Under the pieces are notes generated by a model. The model worked only from the letters and a program-made list of their open reading frames with translations. It ran no database searches and was not told where the DNA came from. The position numbers and the translations under genes were made by a program. Below are positions 23,531-34,260 of a stretch of DNA of 64,000 nt, piece by piece (the stretch's first letter is position 1; each line of letters begins with the position of its first letter). Source of the DNA: Mytilus californianus (Eukaryota; Mollusca; Bivalvia; Mytilida; Mytilidae); the NCBI RefSeq assembly GCF_021869535.1, contig NW_026262593.1, forward strand, positions 70,582,322 to 70,646,321. The letters run 5' to 3'.

Positions 23531-26500
23531 CTGAAAAATATACAAGAAGTATAAATGTGTCATTGAAATTCAATGGTCGAATTAAAGATCACTAGAACAC
23601 ATCGCGAAATCGCGGGCATTAAGAGCGTGGTTGAAAGTATGTAAACTGTTGTAGGATGAATTGTTGTAAACGATTTTAGTGACTGGAGAATTTCAGGAAA
23701 GGTATCACATTTTTTAAAGTATCTTAAACATAAACTGATGTCAATATAACGTTTTGAATTTTTCACCAGCAAACTTAGGTTTTTGTTATAAACCTCATTA
23801 TGTAGAAATGGGAGGGCTATCGAAGGTATCTAAAGAATTAATATTGTGTTTTTATGTGGAAAAGACGTGAGAATGGACAAAGAGGGAAAACTGCGGAAAT
23901 TAGTTGTTGACAGATGACGACGACAGTCCAATAATAACAAGAAATTGTGACTGTATTTAAATGAATCAAAATTTACAATGAAATCCATAAAATATTAGGT
24001 GAATTAGTTTTAAAAAATAGATGTGAAATATGACAATTTTTTTTTTTAGTTCTTTGTGAAGATGTCAATGCTGAATAACGCCTTCATAAACTATGTAAAC
24101 ATTCCTAATTGGAAGTCTTGTCTATGACTTAAAAGTCCGTCTGCCTTTATTTTCGTTTTCCTCCAAAAATAACCCAAACGGAATAATCATAAGCGAGGAT
24201 GACAAATGCGACTATGCATGATACCTATAACACAGAGACCTGATGATTCATTTATTGTGGAAGGAAGAGAAGCGACACACAAAATGAGGTCTTCTCATTT
24301 AATAGTATAGATGCAAACCAATATTTCATTTTTCACAAGAAAAGAATGAAAATGTTTAGAGATATTTATGATAAAAATGCGCATCTGGTACAGTAAAACT
24401 AGTACCATTAAATGTTTAAATTACTGTTGTCTATAATAACTGACTAACAGATGTTCAGGTTGTTATAGCAACAAAAAAAGTCACATGACTCGATAGGTAT
24501 GCAGTCTCCAAATATGAATAATACCAACGCGAGGTATGCTCTTTATCATCCATAATTATACTTCAGCAACACAACGGATATTTACTGCCTACCCTTCCGG
24601 ATCACATGTGTTCACTCTCTGTTTTATATTTGGTTCGTAATGTTTAATGTTGTGTTTTGTGCTCTTTTTCATTTTCTTTCTTTTATCCATGGTGTTGTCC
24701 GTCTGTCTTTGACTTATGGTTTTTAATTCGTGATTTCTTTTCCCTTTTTATCAGTTAACGCTTAGACAGCCCATGGACGGAACCAACAGTCCAATATTTG
24801 TGAATTAACGGAAATGATTTCGGAAGTGATATGGTTGTGTGATCTTTAAAAAATAAAACTAGTACATGATATCAAGTACGTGACATTTTATCGTTCAAAG
24901 GTATTCAATTAATAACCAACATAGCAACAATACTAACAGACTATTTTCATATTACCGACTTTTGACTCCGGAGTATATAATTTTTTCGACAGGTAATCTA
25001 CTCTGTGATAGGACATTATTGTACTCGAGCAAGTAAGAGTAACTAAACAAAGTAAATTCAAGCTTACAATCGGCGAAATGTTTTGGGGAAAATAACTGTT
25101 TTATGTTTTCTACACACGACAAAATCATCGGAAAAAATAAATACCCCCTACAAAAAATTGCATTGTTAATAAGCTTGGTTTTACTTCTTTTAGATGCTCT
25201 TACTTGACCGAGTACCAGAATGTCATAACACAGAAGAGGTAATATGTCGAAAATTATATAATCCGTAGTCAAAAGTCGGTTAATATAAAAAAAATAGTCT
25301 ATTAATGAATGAAAAGGAATTATTTTGTACATACAATAAAAAAATTATAACCGAAAATAAAATTACCAAATCTAGCAACAATGAGTCCTCCAAGGAAAAA
25401 TCCAATGGATAAGTAGGAATCAGGTTCGTCACTGTCATTTTCAGCCGCACGTGTTGTATTTTGAAATATTATTGTTGTGGGATCGGATACGGATACGGAT
25501 GTGTTTAGAGTAAAAAGTTCCGTGGACGCAGAAGTTGGAATCGTGACTGTAGAGGCTTCAGTCCCATTTATTATCGAACTATCATCATCATTCAGTCGAT
25601 GTAACAAATCGAATGGACTTCCAGGTAAGAATATTGATACTACGCATGCGCTCAAACAGGTAATTTGGAAAACCATTCCTGTTAGACCGGTTGATTTTAA
25701 TCCTAAATGTTTTCGGAAAAGCGGATATGCAAATGTTCCAGTAATACCAAACAATGACCCGACGGCCATAAATATACCAAGAAGGGACTCGGATATTCCT
25801 TGTGAATATGCATAACCTACAATGTAATAAAAGAAGTGCGTGAATGAAAACAAATACATACGCATAGCTGTATTTAGACGAAAATGTTCCTAGGAATCAT
25901 TATGATGAACTCACAAATTTGCTAATAGATATTCGAGAAGAATTTATTTTTACTTTAAATTTATAAAATCATCAATGCATAAATATTAACATAAAGTTAG
26001 TGTATCTGATAAAATATCTTAACCTTGATTTTAACTAGTTGATGAAGGAGATAAGTTTTAATAACAAACAATTATGAAAAATGAACTAAATAGTACTTCA
26101 TGAGGAGCTGGATGGGATTTACAGAATCGAGAATAATAGACAAAATCTACATAAACAATACCAAAAAAAAAAAAGAATAGAGATAAATAGGGCGAAAAAA
26201 TAAAAGTAGAGAATAATGGGCATAAAGTATAAAGAATAGAGAAAACTGACATAAAAAGTAATAAGAAAAACAGTAATTAAGGACCCCATCCGGACCCCCT
26301 TCAGAGCATGAATAATTATTACTTTACAATGATGTTTCATAAGGACTGCATCATTCTATATAATTATTTGCCAGACACCATTCACGCTTGTTTTAAATTG
26401 ATGTCCAAATACACTTATGTAACTCTATTACTGCACAATGTAACTCTATTACTGCACAATGTAACTCTATTACTGAACAATGTAACTCTATTACTGCACA

Positions 26501-29500
26501 TGCTCTCTATGACAACGTTAACATTATATAGAATGTGTAGAAAATACTTTAAACAAAACAAATGAAAAGCTTTTATCTATCTCTTCAATTCCTGGTTTTA
26601 GCATTAAAATCTTTAATAAATTGTTAATCGTTCGTCTTCAATATGATCGAATTAGAGAAAAAATATTCATTCTTACCAACTGTGATATTATCAAAACCTA
26701 GTACAGTCATATAGAGCGTGGCGAGACCAAGACCAGCAAAGGCAACTTTGTAACTCATAAAAATCCGCCATCCCTTGTACAAAACTATAAAACTGTAGAA
26801 CACTGTGTAACACCATGATTTAGGCTTTTTATCTTCTGCTTTATTTTTTTTAGGTAGTTCATCTTCGATGTCAATGCCAACATCCTTTTCTTTAGAAGGT
26901 CCGCCATTTTGATTTTCGTTGCTACCATATGTGTACTCCGATTGTCCATCTTCGATCGTGACAGATTTGTCATCTTGGTTGTATTTAACTCCTTTGCTGC
27001 TATCATTCCCAATCAGTGGTGAGGTTTCATCTGTAGTTTCTGGAATGAAATTTATAAAATGAAATTGGAATTAATGGAACTAAAGAGAAGAAAATTGACT
27101 CCATGTTATTCGAAATTCTAGAATACAGTGCATTGAGTTATTTTTGCGTCGGGTTTTGTATGTAAGTTGTTCTTGAGGAGACTCAGCCAAATCTTCACCG
27201 TGTTCAATGTTCACCTTGTAAGACCTTGTGCAGTGTGTAGGGTCAATATCGCGGTAAAATGCTTACTGCAAACATAGCGACAAGTAGACTCACGCGATTC
27301 TTTCTATGTAGAAGGTATCCAACTAAATTAGTTTAGAATGAAATATGAAAAAAAAAATCTACAGGACAACTCTGGACAAATCAGGCAATATGGAGGGCTG
27401 CTACCGAAATCAAGCAGTTCCGGTTCCACCTGTGACACTCGTCAATGAAAATATTGTTTTTACTGTATTCTTAAGAGTCCGTTTGTTTGTTGGAATCGTT
27501 TACACCTTACGTTTTATATACTACAAAACTTCTGTTGAAGAAATCTTAAGAATTAATAAAATATAAAAAAAACCCTAAACATGTACATTTAAGTACAGCT
27601 GAACTAAATGGTATCAAATAGGCCTTTGGAAGGCAGAGTTTATCATCTTTCCAACATCTATTTTTGAGTCGAATTGAAACTAGTATTAGGTCTAGTGACC
27701 ACATATTTTCCCGCCTTCAGCAAAAATTCTTGGACAGTAAATGTCCAACATCGGAGTCGAACTTGTATTTTACATGTATCATGCATGGTCCACGACATTG
27801 TGTTTAAATTCAAAAATAGTCTGTCATGTGGAAATTTTAAAAAGAAACCATTAAAACCTTTTTTTTTATCAAAGGGTCCTTCTTTTTGATAATATTCATA
27901 AAATATTTAAGGCCAGGTAGAATGAGAAATATTTTTTTTAAATAAAATACACACACAAAGCATTTAACGCGTATCATTAGGAAACATATCAGTATTTCGG
28001 TCGTCCGATAAGTGTGTCTTTCAAACATTGAGAGTGCAGTATGTTACGTGTGTTGAAATAAAGAAAGTGCAGCAGATCACATGTTTTGAATTACGAAGTA
28101 CACATAGTGTTGAGAGACGAAGAACGCACAAAAGACTTGAAGGAGAATGTAATTTGTGTGCTCAACTTATCGCGTATGTTAAACACGGTCATTTTAAGTA
28201 CAAACCCTCTGCACTGTCTAATCCTTCTTTGAATTTCTGATCAGCAAGGGATGGTATCTGGTCATAAACTTTCTTGATCATATTGTACTCCACAAAAAGG
28301 GACACCACATTCCATGAAGCTATGAACACTCCTCCCCAACCAATATGCAGAAAGTAAATGACCTGTCCTGTCACTATCGGAGCTGCTAGTTTAGTAGTCA
28401 AATCAATTGATCTGAGAGTTGCCGTCATAGCTGTTAAATATAATAGCAAAAGTATTTTGAATATTTAGTATAAATATAAGAAGATGTAAGACCAAATAAG
28501 TAGAATATTAGCAACTAGAGGTCACCGTACGGCCTTCAACAATGATCAAAACCCATACCATATAGTAAGCTATAAAAGGCTCCTAAACAACAAATGTGAA
28601 AAAATTCAAACGAAAAAACCTAACGGCCTGATCTATGTAAAGAACAATAAAAAAATATATGTTAAAATATAACAAACGACAACCACTGAATGAGCCTGAA
28701 TGTGGAGGGGTTAAACATGTTTTCGGGCGCACTGGAAGAACTGTTTACAAGTACAAACAATTCAGAGCTTGACAGTGCTGAACATATCAAAACAACAAAT
28801 TCAAAGTTAACTGTTTTTTAAGAAAGTTACGGCTACTGAAATCATATATGTTTCATCATAAGAACGGGTGTGTCTTGCATGAAGACGCGCATTAAGATAA
28901 AAAAAAAACGCAACTGATGTTATGAAAACTGAAACAGCAATTGCATAAATACAATTTTTAAGTTGACCTATTTCAAGATAATAAAATCAAGGATACTGAT
29001 AAATACCAATCTTTATTTGTACAAAACAAACTACGATGTTTATATACATAATTGTTGATAATTTACCTTCTGACCTTCTCTCAAATTCGACCACATTTTT
29101 AAATATGCTACATAAATGTAAGATATGTTTTCGAACCCTTTCATTACTCACACAAGGATGTCTTAAGGAGGGGTATATGGTGAGATGAATAGAGAAGGGA
29201 GTATTTGTGGAATCCTTCATTTCTATTCTTTAGATTTTTTGCCCATTATTCTGTATTCTATATATTTTAGCATCCCATTATTCTCTATTCTTTATTTCTT
29301 TATTATTTTTGTGTCTATTTTTCCCTATTCTTTATTTTGATCACCCTTTATTCTGCATATCTTGTCCATTATTCTCTATTTTGTAAACCCCATCTAGATC
29401 CTCATATATAGTGCAATCACAACAGAAAATTCTTGCCCGGTTTGAAAGAAAACAGACATTTTGTTTAAGTATGTCCAAAACGCAAAGAACGGTCTTCTCT

Positions 29501-32500
29501 CTAAGACTATAGTTTTCAGGTTAAAAAACGGGTAGTCAGTAAAATGTTAAAATTGTTATAGAAATGCGAAAGTGACATACTCATAGATATAGGAAGATGT
29601 GGTATGAGTGCCAATGAGACAACTCTCCATCCAAGTTACAATTTATAAAAGTAAACCATTATAGGTCAAGGTCATGTCCGTATACTGTAGCAGAAATGTA
29701 GAAATGAAGGTCCCTATCCATACCCTCATATTTATCACTATCAGTGTAAACACCTCTTCAAACTAGACTAAAACTTACAGCCTAAAAGATCTGTGTCATG
29801 TTGACAAAGTTCTACGACCCAGTCTCTCTCTATAACTATGGTATTTGCTACACTTGCCAAGTCAGCACAGATTCCCAATAGAATGATAATGGCAAAACAC
29901 AACGTTAGAAGCCATTCGTCTTCCCATTCCGCTTTAATCTCGTCTAGGTACTTGTGAACCACAAATACAACTCCGGCACAAACGGCGACAAAAATGTTTT
30001 GCGTTGCTAGAGAAAGTCTTGCAGCTGAAAACATAATGATTATCAGAAATAATTATAAACTACAAAACATTCCGAAAAGTTGTGCCGAATACGGCTATTA
30101 TAATATATGCCTTGCGTAGAAAAATCTTAGTGTTTCGAATAATCAACCATTTTATAAACAGTAAATTTACAGAAAATGGACATACATGTATCAATGATAC
30201 GTTATGTCAGCACAAAAAGACAGTCTGAAAACTAATGAACATTAATTTAAACAATTCGTTATGAATCAAATCAAAGTAAACAAACAATTTAACAAGGAAA
30301 AAGTTTTAGGAAATTATTTTAAAATAAATATATAGCGCTATATTATTATCCAGTCATTCTTAATCAAGAGTAAATTGCTTTCAAATACTCAACCACTGGT
30401 ACTAAAGATGATATATCTTTCTAAACTTAAACAACACAAATCATCATAGAGAAAAACGGGGGTTAAATCGCGAACTTCATGGTTTATACACATACCGATG
30501 CTGGTAATGCATATTTTCCCTAACAATTCACAACAGCTTTAGCTTTTCCCTAGCCAATCAAATAAAAATTTCTCCAGCAATCATAAATTTCTCCATTTTA
30601 AAAGAATTATACCAAGTCAGGAATATGACAGTTGTTATCCATTCGTTTGATGTGTTTGTTTTTTTTGATTTTGCCATTTGATTGGGGACTTTCCTTTTTG
30701 AATTTTCCTCGGAGTTCAGTATTTTTGTGATTTTACTTTTTATACCACTTAAATCGGGACTTCTGTCAAAATTGTTAATGTTGTGTTTTGTTTTTGGTAT
30801 TCCAACCACATTTGTCAAACAGTTAAACTTAATATCTTCCTAGTATCCATTTAATATGAGAGAGCGAGAGAGAAAAAAACCCGACTTTTTTCCCGCATTG
30901 TCAATGCCTTTTCAATACTTGTGTTTCAAGAACAAGCACACGGACCTAGTCGTAGTACTTCTATTTTACCATTACGTTGATTGATACGTTATATATAGAA
31001 TTATTTACCGAAAGATACTTCATTTATGAAATTGCTATCATCTTGATTTGTTATTGCTAATTTTTTACAGTTCACAAACTTTCTTACTCCTACAAGTATA
31101 CTCTATTATCATCTATCATACTATAAAATACCTTTTAACCTAGCAGTTCTGTCAACCCAATCACCAATAACGGTGGAAAATAGAAGAGTCATCGCGCCTG
31201 ATATAAAGCCATATATAGCAACCAGCTGTAAAGAATCTGGCTCTAGTTCAATTAAAAACAAACCAATCCCAAACTGCCACATACGATCGCCCTTCAATAA
31301 GAAAAGTAACATTAGCTATAAGAAAAGTAAAATTATTATTGGATTAAACACATTTTTCAAGAGGTTTATTTGATGTGTAAACTGCTAAAAACTAAAAAAA
31401 AAAGTCTGTTTGTTGACGTTTCATATTGTATGGCTTTTGATTATTTTTGTCGTTGAGGTGCTGTATCCCTAAAATATGCACCAACTTCCCGTTATCCATA
31501 TTCATCGGAAATTCAATTGATTAAAGAAGAAAACAGATTTTATAGACATTTCAACACATCACTTCATTTTTTTCCTACCATTTAGAAATTATGCTCCAAT
31601 TATTCAAAAATATTTTGTCATGTTCAGAAATTTTCTCGAATAAAAATACATGAAATTCAATTATTTACATCGCGTTTAAAAGTACCATTGAAAGTTTATT
31701 GTTAAAGAGATACGGCATTTATTGTTCTCCGCCAAATCCTTTTAAATACTCACCCATGCTGAGAGAAAGTGACTGATATAGACGAATAGCCTCGTTTTCA
31801 GTGTTATTGTAGGATGTCCTACAAATAGAAAATTTCCAAATATAGTAATTAAATACTTTAAGGAAAAAAAATATAAAAAAGTTCTTTTTCGGAAGAAAAT
31901 ATGTAATGCAATTCATGTGCCTGTGGACAGCGAAATATTACATGGTATCCAAGAATAACCCCAAACAGCTATGACCGGGCGTATGACATTTGCGCCGATT
32001 TCTAAAAATTTCTATCTTTCATTTGCGCCGATTGTGTACAGGTAAATTACAGGTGAATGTTATTTTTATTTATCATTATAAACCTTTTCAGTTAGCCAGT
32101 TGTACATATGTTATGAATTGTCAATTTTAACATGCATACAACTGTTGTCCCCTGCAGTAGATTGTTGTCGTTTTCATCTGGTTCAGAACTGGTGGAGGAA
32201 AATCCAGTCTGTTGGGCTAAGCACAGAGTATAAAGACAAATCAATTGACAATGGTAAATGGCTATCGCAATATTTCGGGATACCATTCCTTCCCCCAAAT
32301 ACAATCGAGGACTGCTTCACGTTTGACATGTCTGACGCTCCTTCTTGTGACAAATGTCATGCATTCTTAGACTACGTACTAAGTACTTATATATATATGC
32401 GCAACTTCACGTTATCCACCTCATTTCTGGCAGCTGCGCCCGTTGAAAACTGTAAGAGGACATATAACGGTTCAAAATCGTTTCATTTGCATTACAATAA

Positions 32501-34095
32501 ACAGTTCTATTCGCACCACCCTAACATATATGTCGGTTACATACATGTTATAATTGACAATTCATAACATATGTACAACTGGCTAATGGAAGAGGTTTAT
32601 AATGATAAATAAAAAATAACATTCACCTGTAATTTACCTGTACACAATCGGCACACATGAAAGACAAAATCGGCGCAAATGAAAGAAAAAATCGGCGCAA
32701 GTGAAATGCAGATCGGCGCAAATGCAAAACGCCGCTATGACCAAACGAATTTTACGGACAATTAACTATAAATATTAGCAAATTAAAAAAAAAAACCTGC
32801 GTCGAATTTTACTTTACTAGTAATACATGTATAATACATAGAAAAAGTCGCATCCGTAGTAACATTCATTTTCGCAAGTATTTATTTAGTTTACTGGTAT
32901 ATTACATTTACAAATACTAGTATCCATTAAACAGTCAAACTGTAGCATTGTCATTCTGCTTAGTTTCTTTTGTTACCTTTTCTGACATCGGACTCGGACT
33001 TCTTTTAAACTGAGTTTTACTATGAGTATTGCTGTGTGTTTGTTTAATCTACATTGGTTAGAGGTATAGGGTGAAGTTTGAGATCTCACAAAATATGTTT
33101 AACCCCGCCGCATTTTTGCGCCTGTCCCAAGTCAGGAGTCTCTGGCATCTTTTAGTCTTGTATGTTTTTCAATTTTAGTTCATTTGTATGTTTTGGAGTT
33201 TAGTATGACGTCCGCTTTTACTGAACTAGTACACATTTTTGTATAGGGGCCAGCTGAAGCCCGCCTCCGGGTGCGGGATTTATTTTCTCGCTGTGTTGAA
33301 GACCAATTGGTGGCCTTCGGCTGTTTTTGCTCTTTGGTCGGGTTGTTGTCTCTTTGACACATTCCCCATTTCCCTTCGCAATTTTAAACTACTACAGGTA
33401 AAAAAGAAAAAGAAAAAAAATTTAATAAGCAAGTTCGATCGAGATTTCACCACTATAGCGCATTCTCTGAGAGCTGTTTACTCGGCGTGTCAGTGGAAAC
33501 GATACTGCGAGTGCCGATTGAAATAAGTTGACCTATAGTTGTTAATTGCTGTGTCATTTGGTCTCTTGTGGAGCGTTGTCTCATTGGCAATCATACCACA
33601 TCTTCTTTTTTACAATTAAAGATGAAACCGTCTTAATCTGTAGTTTTTCAAAAACAGAAATAAAGAAAAGTGAAAAATTAAGATTAAGATAGAAGTAATT
33701 TAACAGTCTTGATATTGTGATAAAGTGTATATTATGGTTTTAATTCTCTATTAAAAGGCATTCTAACAATAGTCAAGATGAAGAAATAAACTCATCATAG
33801 ATACCAGGATTAAAGTTTTGTACGCCAGACGCGTGTTTTGTCTACAAAAGACCCATTAGTGACGCTCGAATCGAACAAGTTGAAAGGGCCAAATAAAGTA
33901 GGAAGTTGAAGAGCATTGAGGACCCAAAATTCTAAAAGGTTTTGTCAAATAGAGCTAAGGTAATCTTTTCAAAATAGAATTGTATGTCCTTTATTTCCTG
34001 ATCTTCAAATTTTTATTTTTTCCCTAGGCTGAATGCCAATATATCATATATCTACAGAGAAAGTGAGAAAGATGCTAGTATTAAAACTTACCCAT
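23277..34095 (-). CDS. SLC40A1: Ferroportin (iron exporter, solute carrier family 40 member 1), complete, 8 exons
   Basis: Eight coding exons on the minus strand (34092-34095, 31754-31818, 31132-31291, 29779-30024, 28206-28430, 26677-27039, 25367-25816, 23277-23530) join to 1767 nt, 588 residues plus stop; human ferroportin has 571. Every intron is GT-AG; intron 2 is phase 0 and all others phase 1. Family blocks appear in order: SHFLSAWGDRMW (18-28), IGDWVDRTARLK (65-76), ERDWVVEL (142-149), the ATLRSID block (162-168), GFDNITVGYAYSQG (348-361), LPGSPFD (418-424), ERGLVSGVQNSLNQLMDML (525-543) and LMVILAPYPEEFGLL (546-560). The family exports ferrous iron across the plasma membrane and is a 12-helix major-facilitator transporter. 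A long cytoplasmic loop (about 234-330) and a Ser/Thr-rich outer loop (425-488) match the family layout. The equivalents of human His43, Cys326 and His507 are Gln29, Asn351 and Lys544. The family assignment is very secure; iron transport by this protein is inferred. Confidence 0.97.
24590..24760 (+). repeat. Mussel dispersed repeat B in ferroportin intron 7
   Basis: It carries CCTACCCTTCCGGATCACATG and the downstream ATGGTGTTGTCCGTCTGTC block. It lies antisense to the gene. Confidence 0.55.
25367..25816 (-). CDS. SLC40A1: Ferroportin exon 7
   Basis: This exon of 450 nt encodes residues 355-505, with acceptor TTACATTGTAG and donor GTAATT. It holds the YAYSQG motif (human YAYTQG), helices 8 and 9, LPGSPFD, and an outer loop rich in Ser, Thr and Asp. 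The loop has four N-glycosylation sequons at Asn438, Asn459, Asn474 and Asn481. The exon ends in helix 10 (GFFLGGLIVARFG). An antisense open frame at 25477-25815 is a shadow. Confidence 0.97.
26050..26300 (-). repeat. Mussel dispersed repeat E in ferroportin intron 6
   Basis: On the minus strand it is a string of CCATTATTCTCTATTCT-like blocks, as in the copies at 29150-29400 and 49365-49570. It ends in GGGTCCTTAAT-like sequence. The overlapping open frames here are low-complexity. Confidence 0.55.
26420..26502. repeat. 21-bp tandem repeat, 4 copies
   Basis: TAACTCTATTACTGCACAAT plus one base recurs at 26420, 26441, 26462 and 26483 in ferroportin intron 6. The period is a multiple of three, which opens a plus-strand frame with the repeated residues TLLLHNV; this is not a gene. 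Confidence 0.9.
26677..27039 (-). CDS. SLC40A1: Ferroportin exon 6 (cytoplasmic loop and helix 7)
   Basis: This exon of 363 nt encodes residues 234-355, with acceptor TTCATTCCAG and donor GTAAGA. The first two thirds are hydrophilic, rich in Asp, Glu, Lys and Asn, and form the long loop between the two halves of the transporter. The loop is little conserved in length in the family. The end, AGLGLATLYMTVLGFDNITVG, is the first half of helix 7. Asn351 occupies the position of human Cys326, while Phe349 and Asp350 are kept. An open frame on the same strand at 26785-27012 is out of phase. Confidence 0.95.
28206..28430 (-). CDS. SLC40A1: Ferroportin exon 5
   Basis: This exon of 225 nt encodes residues 159-234, with acceptor TATTTAACAG and donor GTTTGT (a weak donor). 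The ATLRSIDLTTKLAAPIVTGQ block is helix 5, with Asp168 matching human Asp181. ASWNVVSLFVEYNMIKKVY is helix 6, which in human reads SGWNLVSMCVEYVLLWKVY. The donor was chosen at 28205 because only that phase continues in frame into exon 6. Confidence 0.95.
28480..28740 (-). repeat. Mussel dispersed repeat A in ferroportin intron 4
   Basis: Reverse complement with GGTCACCGTACGGCCTTCAA, then CAACGACAACCACTGAAT-like sequence at the far end. It is in the sense orientation relative to the gene. Confidence 0.65.
29150..29400 (+). repeat. Mussel dispersed repeat E in ferroportin intron 4
   Basis: Contains CCCATTATTCTGTATTCTAT, CATTATTCTCTATTC repeated, and GTAAACCCCATCTAGATCC at the end. It matches the copy at 49365-49570. 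Confidence 0.6.
29583..29745 (-). repeat. Mussel dispersed repeat A variant in ferroportin intron 4
   Basis: It begins AGGAAGATGTGGTATGAGTG, shares the first block of repeat A, then diverges into ATTATAGGTCAAGGTCATGT, a different continuation from the main family. Confidence 0.5.
29779..30024 (-). CDS. SLC40A1: Ferroportin exon 4
   Basis: This exon of 246 nt encodes residues 77-159, with acceptor TTTTCAG and donor GTAAGT. It covers helices 3 and 4. The segment ADLASVANTIVIERDW (130-145) aligns with the human block containing Asn144 and Asp157. Asp131 replaces Asn144; Asp144 matches Asp157. A charged loop (HKYLDEIKAEWEDE, 100-113) separates the two helices. Confidence 0.97.
30598..30750 (+). 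repeat. Mussel dispersed repeat C in ferroportin intron 3
   Basis: CCAAGTCAGGAATATGACAG, ATTTGATTGGGGACTTTCC and CTCGGAGTTCAGTATTTTTG mark a third dispersed family that I recognise from Mytilus. Only one copy is in the window. Confidence 0.5.
31132..31291 (-). CDS. SLC40A1: Ferroportin exon 3
   Basis: This exon of 160 nt encodes residues 24-76, from GDRMWQF to DRTARLK. The acceptor is TTATTGAAG and the donor GTATTT. Asp25 aligns with human Asp39, a metal-site residue. Gln29 stands where human has His43, and Tyr50 aligns with human Tyr64. The exon covers the rest of helix 1 and helix 2, ending with the GDWVD motif at the cytoplasmic side. Confidence 0.97.
31754..31818 (-). CDS. SLC40A1: Ferroportin exon 2
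   Basis: This exon of 65 nt encodes residues 2-23, ending FVYISHFLSAW. The acceptor TTTGTAG precedes 31818 and the donor GTGAGT follows 31754. It carries the start of transmembrane helix 1; His18 aligns with human His32. An overlapping open frame in another phase here is a shadow and does not give ferroportin residues. Confidence 0.93.
31978..32733 (+). mobile_element. MULE-like DNA transposon, 756 bp, in ferroportin intron 1
   Basis: Terminal inverted repeats of about 150 bp start GGCGTATGACATTTGCGCCG and end with the near-complement GGCGCAAATGCAAAACGCC. GCTATGACC is duplicated on both sides (31968-31976 and 32734-32742), a 9-bp target duplication as expected for Mutator-like elements. The interior holds a transposase C-terminal remnant. 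The element is antisense to ferroportin. Confidence 0.82.
32100..32567 (+). pseudogene. MULE transposase C-terminal remnant
   Basis: The 155-codon open frame reads FHLVQNWWRKIQSVGLSTEYK, then FGIPFLPPNTIEDCF, then SFHLHYNKQFYSHHPNIYVG. The order of a His-x-x-Gln-x-x-Trp-Arg-Lys-Ile-Gln block, a PFLPP block and a His-Pro-Asn-Ile block is what I know from the end of MULE transposases, often fused to FLYWCH zinc fingers in animals. The first and last residues come from the inverted repeats. The catalytic core and zinc finger are missing, so the element cannot move itself. Confidence 0.65.
33110..33390 (+). repeat. Mussel dispersed repeats, pieces of A and F
   Basis: The CCTGTCCCAAGTCAGGAGTC block is followed by TTGTATAGGGGCCAGCTGAA, TCTCGCTGTGTTGAAGACC and TTTGGTCGGGTTGTTGTCTC. 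All lie in ferroportin intron 1. The open frame at 33239-33526 is repeat-derived. Confidence 0.6.
33530..33612 (+). repeat. Mussel dispersed repeat A, 3' end
   Basis: Last 80 bp of repeat A: TTGACCTATAGTTGTTAATT through GGCAATCATACCACATCTTC. Confidence 0.7.
33795..33945 (+). repeat. Mussel dispersed repeat D, copy 1
   Basis: Contains CGCCAGACGCGTGTTTTGTC, TACAAAAGACCCATTAGTGACG and AAGGGCCAAATAAAGTAGG. It lies in ferroportin intron 1 about 150 bp from exon 1. Confidence 0.65.
34092..34095 (-). CDS. SLC40A1: Ferroportin exon 1, coding part (start codon plus one base)
   Basis: The start codon is 34095-34093, followed by one G and then the donor GTAAGT at 34091. The context AAGGATGG has A at -3 and G at +4, a strong Kozak match. 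In the same frame an upstream TAA is met about 16 codons earlier with no other ATG between, which forces this start if the exon is used. Joining to exon 2 gives Met-Gly-His-Pro-Thr. The first transmembrane segment then begins at about residue 11, slightly closer to the N-terminus than in human. Confidence 0.8.
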
Positions 34096-34260
34096 CCTTC
34101 TCAAACCAGTTTTCACAACAAGAGATAATTTTACGTTTTACTTTCGGTACAGTTAAGGACAGTCACAAACTATCACAACAGCAAGCGCCTATTCGTCTTG
34201 GTAATAATCATTCCAGTTATTGTGCTAGAAGTTTATATCGGTTAGTCTATAATAAAATCA
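34096..34260 (-). other. Probable 5' untranslated part of ferroportin exon 1
   Basis: This is the sequence immediately upstream of the start codon in the transcript direction. Its 5' limit is not visible. A possible acceptor TTTTATTATAG ends near 34249, so exon 1 could itself be internal. No iron-responsive-element loop (CAGTGN flanked by a 5-bp stem and a bulged C) is seen here. A 12-codon upstream ORF, ATG at 34211 to TGA at 34173, lies within it and could dampen translation if transcribed. Confidence 0.45.

Noticed and set aside
24952..25332. 126-codon minus-strand open frame next to ferroportin exon 7
   Set aside because: It lies in intron 7 just downstream of the exon 7 donor; its residues do not match ferroportin, and exon 7 to exon 8 splicing gives a perfect family alignment without it.
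31719..31916. Minus-strand open frame over ferroportin exon 2 as read
   Set aside because: The open frame is in the wrong phase (it gives RLYQSLSLSMG). The correct phase, bounded by TAG acceptor and GTGAGT donor, gives VYISHFLSAW and joins GDRMW.
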